From Bradyrhizobium arachidis (GTDB lineage Bacteria > Pseudomonadota > Alphaproteobacteria > Rhizobiales > Xanthobacteraceae), in contig NZ_CP030050.1 in the NCBI RefSeq assembly GCF_015291705.1, positions 4,960,001 through 5,024,000 on the forward strand: a DNA stretch of 64,000 bases, in the 5' to 3' direction. The notes beneath the pieces are model-generated. The model searched no databases. It saw nothing but the letters and a program-made list of their open reading frames with translations, and was not told the origin of the DNA. Positions 25,513 to 33,983 of the stretch are shown here, piece after piece (position 1 is the stretch's first letter; the number at the start of each line of letters is the position of its first letter). The position numbers and the translations under genes were made by a program.

Positions 25513-26400
25513 ATGAATGCCAAGCCCGGGTCCAAAGCAGCGGCTCCGCAGCCGAATGCCGCCGCGAAGCTGCACGCGCCGCTGGCGCGGCTGCTGCGCC
25601 CGCTCGTGCGGCTCTGCATCCGCAGCGGCATGACCTTTCCGGCGCTGGCGCAATTGCTGCGCGAGCTGTTCGTCAACGTCGCCGAGCACGATTTCGCGCT
25701 CGAGGGAAAGGAGCAGACCGACAGCCGCGTCAGCCTGCTCACCGGGATCCATCGCAAGGAGGTGGCGCGGCTGCGCGGCGCGGGCGCGCCCGTGCACGAA
25801 GCGCCGGCGGCGGTGTCGCTGACCAGCGCCGTGATCGCGCGCTGGCTCGCCGCGCCCGAGTTCACCGACGCGAAAGGCGAGCCGCTGGCGCTGCCGCGCA
25901 CGGCCGAAGGCGATGAGCCCTCGTTCGAGCAGCTCGTCGCCTCCGTCACGAAAGACGTGCGCCCGCGCGCGGTGCTCGACGAATGGGTCGACCGCAAGCT
26001 CGTCACCATCAACGGGAACGACGAGATCGAGCTGGTCGAGGCCGCTTTCGTCCCATCAGGCGAGGACGACAGCAAATGGCACTATCTCGGCCGCAATCTG
26101 CACGACCATATCGCGGCGGCCGCGCAGAACGTCTCGGACGGGCCGCGCTTCCTCGAACGCGCGGTGCACTACAACAACATCTCGCCGAAGCTGGCGAAGC
26201 GCCTCGAGGCGCGCTCGCGCGAGCTCGCCATGGACGCGCTCAAGACCGCCAACCGCGAGGCCAACCGCGCGCTCGCCAAGGACAAAGGCGGTGACGCCCG
26301 CTGGAATTTCGGCATCTACATCTACAGCGAAGATGCCGACGAGGAGGGCGAGGCGACTAATGGCGGCAAACAGTCTGGCAAAGAGGGCAGCTCCTCATGA
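25513..26400 (+). CDS. DUF6502-like protein
   Basis: 295 residues, soluble, with an N-terminal conserved region PLARLLRPLVRLCIRSGMTFPALAQLLRELFV and then RVSLLTGIHRKEVARLRG, which reads like a winged-helix or HTH-type segment (TGIHRKEV). I match this pattern to the DUF6502 family, whose function is not known. The C-terminus is Lys/Glu-rich. ATG 25513 is chosen by similarity of the MNAKPGSK start; an in-frame GTG at 25489 is possible, and neither has a strong ribosome site. The upstream palindromes could be its own operators. It overlaps the next gene by 4 bp. Confidence 0.7.
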   Translation: MNAKPGSKAAAPQPNAAAKLHAPLARLLRPLVRLCIRSGMTFPALAQLLRELFVNVAEHDFALEGKEQTDSRVSLLTGIHRKEVARLRGAGAPVHEAPAAVSLTSAVIARWLAAPEFTDAKGEPLALPRTAEGDEPSFEQLVASVTKDVRPRAVLDEWVDRKLVTINGNDEIELVEAAFVPSGEDDSKWHYLGRNLHDHIAAAAQNVSDGPRFLERAVHYNNISPKLAKRLEARSRELAMDALKTANREANRALAKDKGGDARWNFGIYIYSEDADEEGEATNGGKQSGKEGSSS

Positions 26401-27626
26401 GCCGGCCGCCGCTGATCTCGCGCCGCCTTCTGCTGACGGGACTCTGGCTCGCCGGCACGGCGATCGCCCGTGCGCAGAGCGGGCGCGGCACCGACCAGGG
26501 CATCGGCGGCACCGGGCTCACGCGCGGCGATGATCACGGCATCGGCGGCACCGGCATCGTCGGTGTGATCCAGCGTTTCGGCAGCATCTACGTCAACGGC
26601 GAGCGCATCACTTACGCGAACGACGTTCCGGTCCGGATCGACGGCGAGGCGGCGAGCACCAAGGCGCTGCGTATCGGCCAGCTCGCGCGCGTGGTCGCAA
26701 TGCGTCAGGCCGACGGCACGCTGGTCACGCGCAACATCACGATTGCGAGCGAGGTCGCAGGTCCCATCGAATCGGTGAAGGGCAACGAGCTGACCGTGCT
26801 CGGCCAGAAGATCGTGGCGAGCGGCAAGGAGACCAAGCTCCGCGCAGGCGCGCACGTTGCCGTGTTCGGCCTGCGCCGGACCGACGGCGTCATCGTCGCC
26901 AGCCTGGTCGAGCCGCGGCGCGAGGCGGCTGCGCGCGTCACGGGCCTCGTCGAGCGCGGCGCGGACGGTCTGCATATCGGCGGGCTGAAGCTGAGCGGCG
27001 TCGATCCCTTGCTGGTCGGCCAGCGCGTCCAGATCGAGGGCAGCGCGACCCAGGGGATGATGCAGGCCGCGCGCACGCGGATCGACGATTTCTCCGATCT
27101 CGTCGGCGCCAGCCGCCTGTCGATCGAGGCCTATGTGCAGCGGTCGGGCGCAAACCTCCAGCTCGGCTCCGGGCTGATTGCCCGTGACAGCTCGCGCTTT
27201 GGCCCTGCGGCCGGCGAAGCGCGAATGGTGGTCAACGGCGCGTTCGACCGCTCGCGCGGCCTCCAGCTCGATTCGGCGCGCGCGGTCGGCCAGTTCCCGG
27301 GCTCGCCGACGCAAGGGCCAGGCGGCGCCGGCAATCCCGGGCGTTCGCCGGGCGGCTCGATCCTGCATCCGAATCGCGGCACCACCATTCAGGGCGGCGG
27401 CCCGTCGACGGCGCCCGGTGCACCGGGCGCGCCAGGTGCGCCTGGATCTGGCCCCAGCACGACACCCGGCCCCGCGCCGACGGGACCGACCGGCCCGTCA
27501 GGTCCCGGCGGTTTGGGCTCGCCCGGTGGTCTTGGCTCGCCCGGCGGCCCCATGGGTCCGGGTGGTGGAATGGGTGGTGGCGGCTTCGGCGGTCCCGGAG
27601 GCGGGATGGGCGGCGGGCGGCGCTAA
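26397..27626 (+). CDS. Secreted DUF5666-like protein with collagen-like Gly/Pro-rich tail
   Basis: 409 residues. The N-terminus SRRLLLTGLWLAGTAIARAQ is a signal peptide with a twin arginine. A short region with GTDQGIGGTGL and DDHGIGGTGIVGVIQ follows, then repeated small beta-barrel (DUF5666-like) units such as GSIYVNGERITYAN, GPIESVKGNELTVLGQKIV and ARVTGLVERGADGLHIGGLKL. Residues about 300-409 are low-complexity Gly/Pro-rich with G-x-y stretches (PGAPGAPGAPGSG, PTGPTGPSGPGG) ending in poly-Gly-Met. The start overlaps the DUF6502 stop (ATGA), so the two genes are translationally coupled. It is probably an exported, envelope-associated protein of unknown role. Confidence 0.75.
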   Translation: MSRPPLISRRLLLTGLWLAGTAIARAQSGRGTDQGIGGTGLTRGDDHGIGGTGIVGVIQRFGSIYVNGERITYANDVPVRIDGEAASTKALRIGQLARVVAMRQADGTLVTRNITIASEVAGPIESVKGNELTVLGQKIVASGKETKLRAGAHVAVFGLRRTDGVIVASLVEPRREAAARVTGLVERGADGLHIGGLKLSGVDPLLVGQRVQIEGSATQGMMQAARTRIDDFSDLVGASRLSIEAYVQRSGANLQLGSGLIARDSSRFGPAAGEARMVVNGAFDRSRGLQLDSARAVGQFPGSPTQGPGGAGNPGRSPGGSILHPNRGTTIQGGGPSTAPGAPGAPGAPGSGPSTTPGPAPTGPTGPSGPGGLGSPGGLGSPGGPMGPGGGMGGGGFGGPGGGMGGGRR

Positions 27627-27657
27627 GAGGCCGCGCACGCCGGAAGCAAGCCCGGGC

Positions 27658-29022
27658 CTAGCCTGCGCTGAGGCGCACGCCGGCACGCAGGAATTTCTGC
27701 GGATCGACCGCTTCGCCGTCGATGCGGGTTTCGTAGTGCAGATGCGGACCGGTGGAACGTCCGGTCGAGCCGACGAGGCCGACGACCTGGCCGATCTTCA
27801 CGATCTCGCCGACCTTGACGATGATTTCGGAGAGATGGCCGTAGCGGGTCGAAAGCCCGTTGCCGTGATCGACCTCGACCATGCGGCCGTAGCCGCCGGA
27901 CCAGCCGGCCGAGACCACCTTGCCATAGGCGGTGGCGCGGACCGGGTCGCCCGTTGCGGCGCGGAAGTCGAGCCCGGTATGCATCGCGGGACGACCGAGG
28001 AAGGGATCGCTGCGCACGCCGAAGCCGGAGGTGAACTCGACCTCGCCGATGACGGGTTTGCGATAAGGCACCAGCGCCAGCGTGCGATTGAGCCGATCCA
28101 TCTCGGCGCGGGTGACGTTGATGCGGTTGAGCTGCTTCTCGAACGGCCCGGCATTGGCTGAGAGCTTGACCGGCACGAACGGGCCGCCCATGGCGCTGCG
28201 CGGCACGGCGGCTTCGAGATTGGCGAGGTTCAAACCGAGATCGCTGACGACGCCGCGCATCCGGCGCATCCGCGAATCCATGCCGTCCTCGACGGCGCTG
28301 AGCGCCGCCATCTGGCGACGCTCGACCTGGTCGAGAGAGCTCGTGAGCCGGACCAGGACGTTGTCAAAACCCTGGTTCTTGGCGAACTGGCTGGTCGGCG
28401 GAGCTGCCACGGTCGGTGCGCGTGACTCGAGCCGCGCCTCGCGATCAGGCGGCGCTACGAAGATCACGGTGTCGCTGATCGGCGAGGGTTTGGGCGTGCC
28501 CTGCGTCGTGCTCTGGCCGGCATCGCCGCGCTGCGGAATCGAGCGCGGGATCGATCCGGTCACGTCGGGCATGGCGCCGAGCGCCGTCGCTCGGGACTCC
28601 AGCGCCGTCTGGCGCTTCATGATCTGGTCGAGCTTCTGGTCGAACTGTTCCTGGTCGAGCAATTGCCGGCTGGTGGTGCGGTCGACCTTGGCGCGCAGCT
28701 CGGCGATGCGATCCTCATAGGCGTATTGCATCTCGGCCTGACGTGCGATCAGGCGGGTCAGGACGTCGTCGCGGAACGCAAAATAGGTGGCGGTTGCCGC
28801 CGACCACAGGCCGAGCAGCACGACGGTGCCGACGACAATCCAGAACACCACGGGCCCGAGGCGGACCTGCTTGCCGTGATGCACGATGGTGTAGGCGTCG
28901 TCGGTCGCGGGAAGCGGAATCGCGGCCGCTGCCGTGGCGGCAGGACGCCGCTGGAAGGCCCGTCCGTGGTCGTGAGGATGATGCTGGGGGTACTGCGAGT
29001 ATTGGGCAGAACTTTTCGACAT
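27658..29022 (-). CDS. M23-family metalloendopeptidase, membrane-anchored
   Basis: 454 residues. A His/Pro-rich cytoplasmic N-terminus is followed by one membrane segment (about residues 50-72, LGPVVFWIVVGTVVLLGLWS) and a coiled-coil region. The C-terminal peptidase domain (about 330-450) has zinc ligands in HTGLDFRAATGDPVRATAYG and HLHYETRIDGEAVDP, with KVVSAGWSGGYGRMVEVDHG between them. These are LytM/M23 enzymes that cut peptidoglycan crosslinks or activate amidases. ATG 29022 is preferred because GGGAG lies 5 nt upstream; the GTG two codons earlier would sit on that site. Confidence 0.9.
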   Translation of the reverse strand: MSKSSAQYSQYPQHHPHDHGRAFQRRPAATAAAAIPLPATDDAYTIVHHGKQVRLGPVVFWIVVGTVVLLGLWSAATATYFAFRDDVLTRLIARQAEMQYAYEDRIAELRAKVDRTTSRQLLDQEQFDQKLDQIMKRQTALESRATALGAMPDVTGSIPRSIPQRGDAGQSTTQGTPKPSPISDTVIFVAPPDREARLESRAPTVAAPPTSQFAKNQGFDNVLVRLTSSLDQVERRQMAALSAVEDGMDSRMRRMRGVVSDLGLNLANLEAAVPRSAMGGPFVPVKLSANAGPFEKQLNRINVTRAEMDRLNRTLALVPYRKPVIGEVEFTSGFGVRSDPFLGRPAMHTGLDFRAATGDPVRATAYGKVVSAGWSGGYGRMVEVDHGNGLSTRYGHLSEIIVKVGEIVKIGQVVGLVGSTGRSTGPHLHYETRIDGEAVDPQKFLRAGVRLSAG

Positions 29023-29133
29023 CGGCACTCCCGCGCCGGTCGGATGGTTTCCTTGCGGCTCAATTGCCGCAGCAATCTGGGCCGGTCATGGTTAATTTTC
29101 CGGAAACGGAACCGTTAGAACTTAACGGGCTGG

Positions 29134-29814
29134 TTAAAGACTTCTTGCCGCTTCGAGCACCTGATCGGCGTGGCCGTCGACCCGGACATTGCGCCAGACC
29201 CTGGCGACCTTGCCATCACTCCCGACCAAAATCGTGGTACGAAGAATCCCGAGGAAGCTCTTGCCGTACATGGATTTTTCGCCCCAGGCTCCATAGGCCT
29301 CGAGCATCTCGTGCTGCTCATCCGAAATGAGAGGAACGCCGAGCTTGTGCTTGTCGCGGAACTTCTCCTGGGCCTTTAACGGATCAGCGGAGATGCCGAG
29401 CACAGCCGTGCCGGCTTTGGCGAAGTCGTCGGCAAGCCGGGTGAAGTCGATCGCCTCCCTGGTGCAGCCGGGCGTGTCGGCGCGGGGATAGAAGAACAGG
29501 ACGAGCTTGCGGCCGGCATAGTCGGACAGCGTGACCACATCGCCGCCGTCGCGGGGCAGGCGGAAGGCGGGGGCCTTCTCGCCCTCGGCCAAGGCCACCT
29601 TCGCCGCCGCGGCCGATTTGGAGGAATTTAACTGTTTCGATGCGGCCCCATGCGATGCTGTCTTTGCTATGCTCGCGGCTGATTTGCTGGCCGGTGCCCG
29701 CCGGGTTTTGGCGAGTTTTGTTTGACTGGATGCCCGCGTTTTTAGGGTCTTCTTTTTAGCCGTCGGACTGCCGGAGGGCGTTTTGGACGATTTCTTTCGG
29801 GATTTCTTGGACAT
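29134..29814 (-). CDS. bcp: Bcp/PrxQ-type peroxiredoxin with lysine-rich histone-like N-terminal tail
   Basis: 226 residues. Residues 1-72 are Lys/Ala/Ser-rich (MSKKSRKKSSKTPSG, AKTRRAPASKSAASIAKT), like histone H1 tails. Residues about 74-226 form a thioredoxin-fold peroxiredoxin that reduces H2O2 and organic peroxides: KLVLFFYPRADTPGCTREAIDF contains the peroxidatic Cys117, followed by VLGISADPLKAQEKFRDKHKLGVPLISDE. The usual resolving Cys five residues on is Ile122, and no other Cys occurs, so it works as a 1-Cys enzyme. GGAAGG precedes the ATG. The open frame extends far upstream, but that part is a shadow of the AsmA-like gene. Confidence 0.9.
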   Translation of the reverse strand: MSKKSRKKSSKTPSGSPTAKKKTLKTRASSQTKLAKTRRAPASKSAASIAKTASHGAASKQLNSSKSAAAAKVALAEGEKAPAFRLPRDGGDVVTLSDYAGRKLVLFFYPRADTPGCTREAIDFTRLADDFAKAGTAVLGISADPLKAQEKFRDKHKLGVPLISDEQHEMLEAYGAWGEKSMYGKSFLGILRTTILVGSDGKVARVWRNVRVDGHADQVLEAARSL

Positions 29815-30105
29815 ACGCCTTCCTTTCGACGCTTTCGGCGGGTCAACCAAAGCGGTATTGCAGATCTCGTCCGGCACGCCGGATTCGCGCCCTTGGCTGG
29901 GCAAGTCTGGCGGCGCCGGGATATGGTTACAAGGATTTCCACGCACCACCCCACTGCTCGTTGAACGCGCTCCCGGGGCGAAATGACGAACAGCAGGAAT
30001 ATTCGAGGTATGGCGGCAATGCCGGGGCGGGGTGCTTCCATCCCTGTCGACGGCTGCGGTCCCGGCGGTGCTCAAACCCATGATGGGCGCCTGTATCGAG
30101 AGGCA

Positions 30106-33100
30106 ATGGCAAGGAATACGTCGCCCCAGGATCACAATCGGGATTTCGATCGGCGCGGCGGCTATCAAGAGCCGCCGGATTGGGACGAGGCCGATTGGGA
30201 TCAGGATCAGGAGGAGGAGGCGGGCCATCGGGCGCGCCGCCTGCTGTCGCGCTCCGGTTCGCGCTTTCGGATCGGTGACAGCTTCTCGTCGTTTCGGCGG
30301 GCACTGCCGAGCGGACGCTGGCTTCGCCGGATCGCCGTCGTCGTAGGCACTCTCGTCGTCATCTTTGTCGGCTGCTTCGGCGCGCTGTGGTGGCGCCTTG
30401 GCGCCGGTCCCATCAATCTCGACATCGCAACGCCCTGGCTGGCCGCGGCGATCGAGGACAATATCGGTCACGGCAATACGGTCGAGGTCGGCGGCACCCA
30501 GATCGAGCGGGCCGGCCGGGTCCGCATCGCCGTCCGCATCCGCGACATCGTCGTCCGCGACCACGATCATGTCGTCGTCGCCACCGCGCCGAAGGCCGAG
30601 GTGAAGTTGTCGGGCGCCGGCCTCCTGATGGGCCATTTGCGCGCCGAGAGCCTCAATCTCGTCGACGCCGAGCTCGCGATCCGCATCGCGCCGGACGGCA
30701 CCGTCACCGTCTCCGCCGGCGACACCGCCAAACCGCTGGCAACAGGTGTTGCGTCCAAGAAGGACGCGGGCCTGCCGCCGACGTTCCCGCGCAATGGCGT
30801 CCCGCCGCCGCCCTTTGCGACCGCGCCCGCGGGCCAAGACCCATCCCAAGCCGCATCGCAAGCGGCACCGCAGGCGACCGCACAGAGCGGCATCCTTCAG
30901 GGCCTCGACTGGCTCGACAGCCTGAGCATGACCGGCCTCGACGGCCAGAACCTCAACGAGATCGGTCTGAAGAACGGCAACCTGATCGTCGACGATCAGC
31001 AGCGCGGCAGCAAATGGACCTTTGAGAACATCACGCTCAGCCTGCGCCGGCCGAGCCGTGGTGGCGTCACGCTCAGCCTCGGCGAGGAGGGCGCGCGTCC
31101 GTGGATGCTGCGGGCCACGATCGGCCCCGCCGAGAACGGCGTGCGCTCGGTCGACATCAAGGCCGACAAGGTCTCGACCTCCAACATCCTGCTGGCGCTG
31201 CGGGTCAAGGATCTCACCTATACCGCCGACCTGCCGCTGACCGGCGAGCTCAAGGGCGAGCTCGGCCGCGACGGCGTGCCGACTTTCTTCCGTGGCAAGA
31301 TCGTGATCGGCGCCGGCAACATCATCGATACCGATACGCCCGATTACCCGATGGCGATCGACCAGGCCGAGATCAACATCGAGTGGGACGCCAATCGGCG
31401 GGTGCTGGTCGCGCCGTTCAAGATCCTCTCGGGCGCGAACCGTCTGACGCTGCTGGCCCATCTCGAGCCGCCGAACGGCACCATCAACGACTGGCAGCTC
31501 GGCTTCAGCGGCGGGTCGATTCTGCTCGGCGGCATCGACAACGAGCCGCCGCTGGTCTTCAACCGCATCGCGATCGGCTTTCGCTTCGACACCGACCACA
31601 AGCGCATGTTGCTGACGCAGGCCGACATCAGCAATGGCGAGATCGGCGTCGCCGGCACCGGCGCCATCGATTATTCCGGCGAGCCGCGGCTGACGCTGGG
31701 CTTTGCCGGCACGCCGATGTCGGCCTCGGCGCTGAAGCGGATGTGGCCGACGCTCGTCGTGCCTGAGCTGCGCGAATGGGTGATCGAGCGCATCGAGCGC
31801 GGCACGCTCCAGCGCATCGAGATCGGCATCAATTCGTCGACCAGGAACCTGCCGCGCAAGGGCCCGCCGATTCCCGACGACGGCCTCTCGGTCAACATCG
31901 TGGCGAGCGGCGTCGCGGTCCGCCCCGTCGATGGCATGCCCGTCGTGCACGACGCCGATCTGAAGGCGCGCGTCACCGGGCGCACCGCGACCGTGAACAT
32001 CGGCCAGGGCATTGCCGACACGCCTGCGGGCCGCAAGGTCACGATCTCCGATTTCGTCTTCGAGGTGCCTGACATGGCGCCCAAGCCGTCGCCCTCGCGC
32101 ACCAGGTTCCGCGTCGACGGTCCGGTACCGGCGGCGGCCGAAATGCTCGCCAATGATCGCCTCAGCGATCTGTCGGCGACGGTCGTCGATCCCAACACCA
32201 GCAAGGGGACGTTCACGGCGAACATTCAGCTCGGCTTGCCGGTCAAGGGCGAGTTGACCAAGGCCGACACCGTCTATGCCGTCACCGCCGACCTCAACGG
32301 CTTCTCAGCCGACAAGCTGGTGATGAACCAGAAGCTGGAGGCCAACAACCTCAAGATCGCCGCCAACAACCAGGGCTATCAGGTCAAGGGCGACGTCAAG
32401 ATCAACGGGCAGGCGGCCTCGCTTGACTACCGCAAGCCGGCCGAGGGCGACGCGGACGTCAGATTGCAGGCGACGCTGGACGATGCGAGCCGCGCGCGCC
32501 TCGGCTTTGATCTCAGCCCCGCCGTCAGCGGCTCGCTGCCGATCAAATTGTCGGGCAAGATCGCCGGCGGTCCCGACCAGACCACCAAGCTCGGCGTCGA
32601 AGCAGACCTGACCTCGGTCAAGCTCGACAACATCCTGCCCGGTTGGGTCAAGCTGCCGGGCAAATCGGGCAAGGCCAGCTTCAAGGTGGTGCCGACGGCG
32701 CAGTCGACCCGTTTCGAGGACATCGTCATCGAAGGCGGCGGTGCTTCGATCAAGGGCTCGCTCGAGGTCGATCCGAACGGCGACCTCATGAATGCGAACT
32801 TCCCGACCTATTCGCCGTCCGACGGCGATAAGGCGTCGTTGAAGGTCGAGCGCAGCCAGGATGGCGTGGTCAAGGGCACGATGCGCGGCGATGTCTTCGA
32901 CGGCCGCGGCTTCCTGAAATCGGCGATCTCAGGCAATTCCAAGGACGATTCCAAGAACAAGCTGAAGAACGTCGATTTCGACATCGACCTGAAACTCGGC
33001 GCCGTCATGGGGTTCAACGGCGAGGCGATGCGCAGCCTCGATGCCAAGATGTCGAAGCGCAGCGGGGCCATCAAGGCGTTCACGCTGAGCGGCAAGATCG

Positions 33101-33828
33101 GCAACGACTCGCCGGTCGCGGCCGACCTGCGCGGTGGCCGCGCCCAAGGCAACCGCGAGGTGATCTACCTCCAGACCAACAATGCCGGCGCGCTGCTGCG
33201 CTTCACTGACACCTACACCAAGGCGGTCGGCGGCCAGATGGTGGTGGCGATGGAGCCGCCGACGTCGGAGCCGAACGCCTCGCGCGAGGGCCTGATCAAT
33301 GTGCGCGATTTCACGGTAAAGGGCGAGGCGCAGCTCGAGCGCGTCGCGGCCGGCGCGCCCAACGGCACCGGCAACGGCGTCTCCTTCAGCGCGCTGCGCG
33401 CCGAGTTCACCCGGCAGAACGGCTCGCTGACGATCCGCGATGGTGTGGTCAAGGGTCCGATGATCGGTGCCACCATCGAGGGCTCGATCGATTATCCCGG
33501 CAACCAGGTGTGCATGAGCGGCACCTTCGTGCCGATGTACGGATTGAACAACATGTTCGGACAGATTCCGGTGCTGGGGTTGATCCTGGGGGCTGGCGAC
33601 AAGGAGGGACTGATCGGCGTGACCTACGAGGTCGTCGGCACGCCGGCCGCGCCCGTGATGCGCGTCAATCCGATCTCCGCGATCTTTCCCGGCGTGACGC
33701 GGAAGATCATGGAGTTCAACACCGGCAAGCAGAACTCGCCGTTCGAGGAATTCCCCTCGCAATCGAACGATGGCTCGACCGGCTCGACCCGCCAGCTCTC
33801 GAACGGGTGCAGCCTGGCGCGGCGGTAA
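30106..33828 (+). CDS. Very large AsmA/YhdP-like protein (DUF3971 and AsmA-type C-terminus)
   Basis: About 1240 residues. A charged cytoplasmic N-terminus (residues 1-65) precedes one membrane anchor (about 68-91, VVVGTLVVIFVGCFGALWW), and the rest is a long repetitive beta-rich periplasmic region. Typical AsmA/YhdP patterns include GAGPINLDIATPWLAAAIED near the start and, near the end, RDGVVKGPMIGATIEGSIDYPG and LILGAGDKEGLIGVTYEVVGTPAAP with AIFPGVTRKIMEF. YhdP/TamB/AsmA proteins form bridge-like channels for phospholipid movement between the membranes. ATG 30106 is preferred: GAGAGG lies just upstream, whereas the 41-residue extension from 29983 looks non-coding. Transcribed divergently from bcp. 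Confidence 0.85.
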   Translation: MARNTSPQDHNRDFDRRGGYQEPPDWDEADWDQDQEEEAGHRARRLLSRSGSRFRIGDSFSSFRRALPSGRWLRRIAVVVGTLVVIFVGCFGALWWRLGAGPINLDIATPWLAAAIEDNIGHGNTVEVGGTQIERAGRVRIAVRIRDIVVRDHDHVVVATAPKAEVKLSGAGLLMGHLRAESLNLVDAELAIRIAPDGTVTVSAGDTAKPLATGVASKKDAGLPPTFPRNGVPPPPFATAPAGQDPSQAASQAAPQATAQSGILQGLDWLDSLSMTGLDGQNLNEIGLKNGNLIVDDQQRGSKWTFENITLSLRRPSRGGVTLSLGEEGARPWMLRATIGPAENGVRSVDIKADKVSTSNILLALRVKDLTYTADLPLTGELKGELGRDGVPTFFRGKIVIGAGNIIDTDTPDYPMAIDQAEINIEWDANRRVLVAPFKILSGANRLTLLAHLEPPNGTINDWQLGFSGGSILLGGIDNEPPLVFNRIAIGFRFDTDHKRMLLTQADISNGEIGVAGTGAIDYSGEPRLTLGFAGTPMSASALKRMWPTLVVPELREWVIERIERGTLQRIEIGINSSTRNLPRKGPPIPDDGLSVNIVASGVAVRPVDGMPVVHDADLKARVTGRTATVNIGQGIADTPAGRKVTISDFVFEVPDMAPKPSPSRTRFRVDGPVPAAAEMLANDRLSDLSATVVDPNTSKGTFTANIQLGLPVKGELTKADTVYAVTADLNGFSADKLVMNQKLEANNLKIAANNQGYQVKGDVKINGQAASLDYRKPAEGDADVRLQATLDDASRARLGFDLSPAVSGSLPIKLSGKIAGGPDQTTKLGVEADLTSVKLDNILPGWVKLPGKSGKASFKVVPTAQSTRFEDIVIEGGGASIKGSLEVDPNGDLMNANFPTYSPSDGDKASLKVERSQDGVVKGTMRGDVFDGRGFLKSAISGNSKDDSKNKLKNVDFDIDLKLGAVMGFNGEAMRSLDAKMSKRSGAIKAFTLSGKIGNDSPVAADLRGGRAQGNREVIYLQTNNAGALLRFTDTYTKAVGGQMVVAMEPPTSEPNASREGLINVRDFTVKGEAQLERVAAGAPNGTGNGVSFSALRAEFTRQNGSLTIRDGVVKGPMIGATIEGSIDYPGNQVCMSGTFVPMYGLNNMFGQIPVLGLILGAGDKEGLIGVTYEVVGTPAAPVMRVNPISAIFPGVTRKIMEFNTGKQNSPFEEFPSQSNDGSTGSTRQLSNGCSLARR

Positions 33829-33850
33829 GCCACCTACTTTCTCGAGTGCT

Positions 33851-33937
33851 CGTCATGCCCGGGCTTGTCCCGGGCATCCACGTTCTTCGTGCGGCTCGGC
33901 TAAAACGTGGATGGCCGGGACAAGCGCGGCCATGACG
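33851..33937. repeat. Interspersed palindromic repeat (CGTCATGCCCGGG type)
   Basis: An 87-bp imperfect palindrome starting CGTCATGCCCGGGCTTGTCC and ending GGCCGGGACAAGCGCGGCCATGACG (ends quoted in parts), with CCACGT and ACGTGG inner arms. This is a very frequent intergenic element in Bradyrhizobium-type genomes. It lies between the convergent AsmA-like and chemoreceptor genes and may act as a transcript terminator or mRNA 3' structure. Confidence 0.75.
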
Positions 33938-33983
33938 AACGTGGCGACGCTTTCGCGCCAAACGTCTTGTTCGGAGTGGCGCG

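Noticed and set aside
29983..30105. Longer N-terminus for the AsmA-like protein
   Set aside because: The 41 extra residues look non-coding and a better ribosome site precedes ATG 30106.
29815..31950. Upstream extension of the bcp frame on the minus strand
   Set aside because: It overlaps the AsmA-like gene and has no family features; the Lys-rich start at 29814 with GGAAGG fits a real N-terminus.
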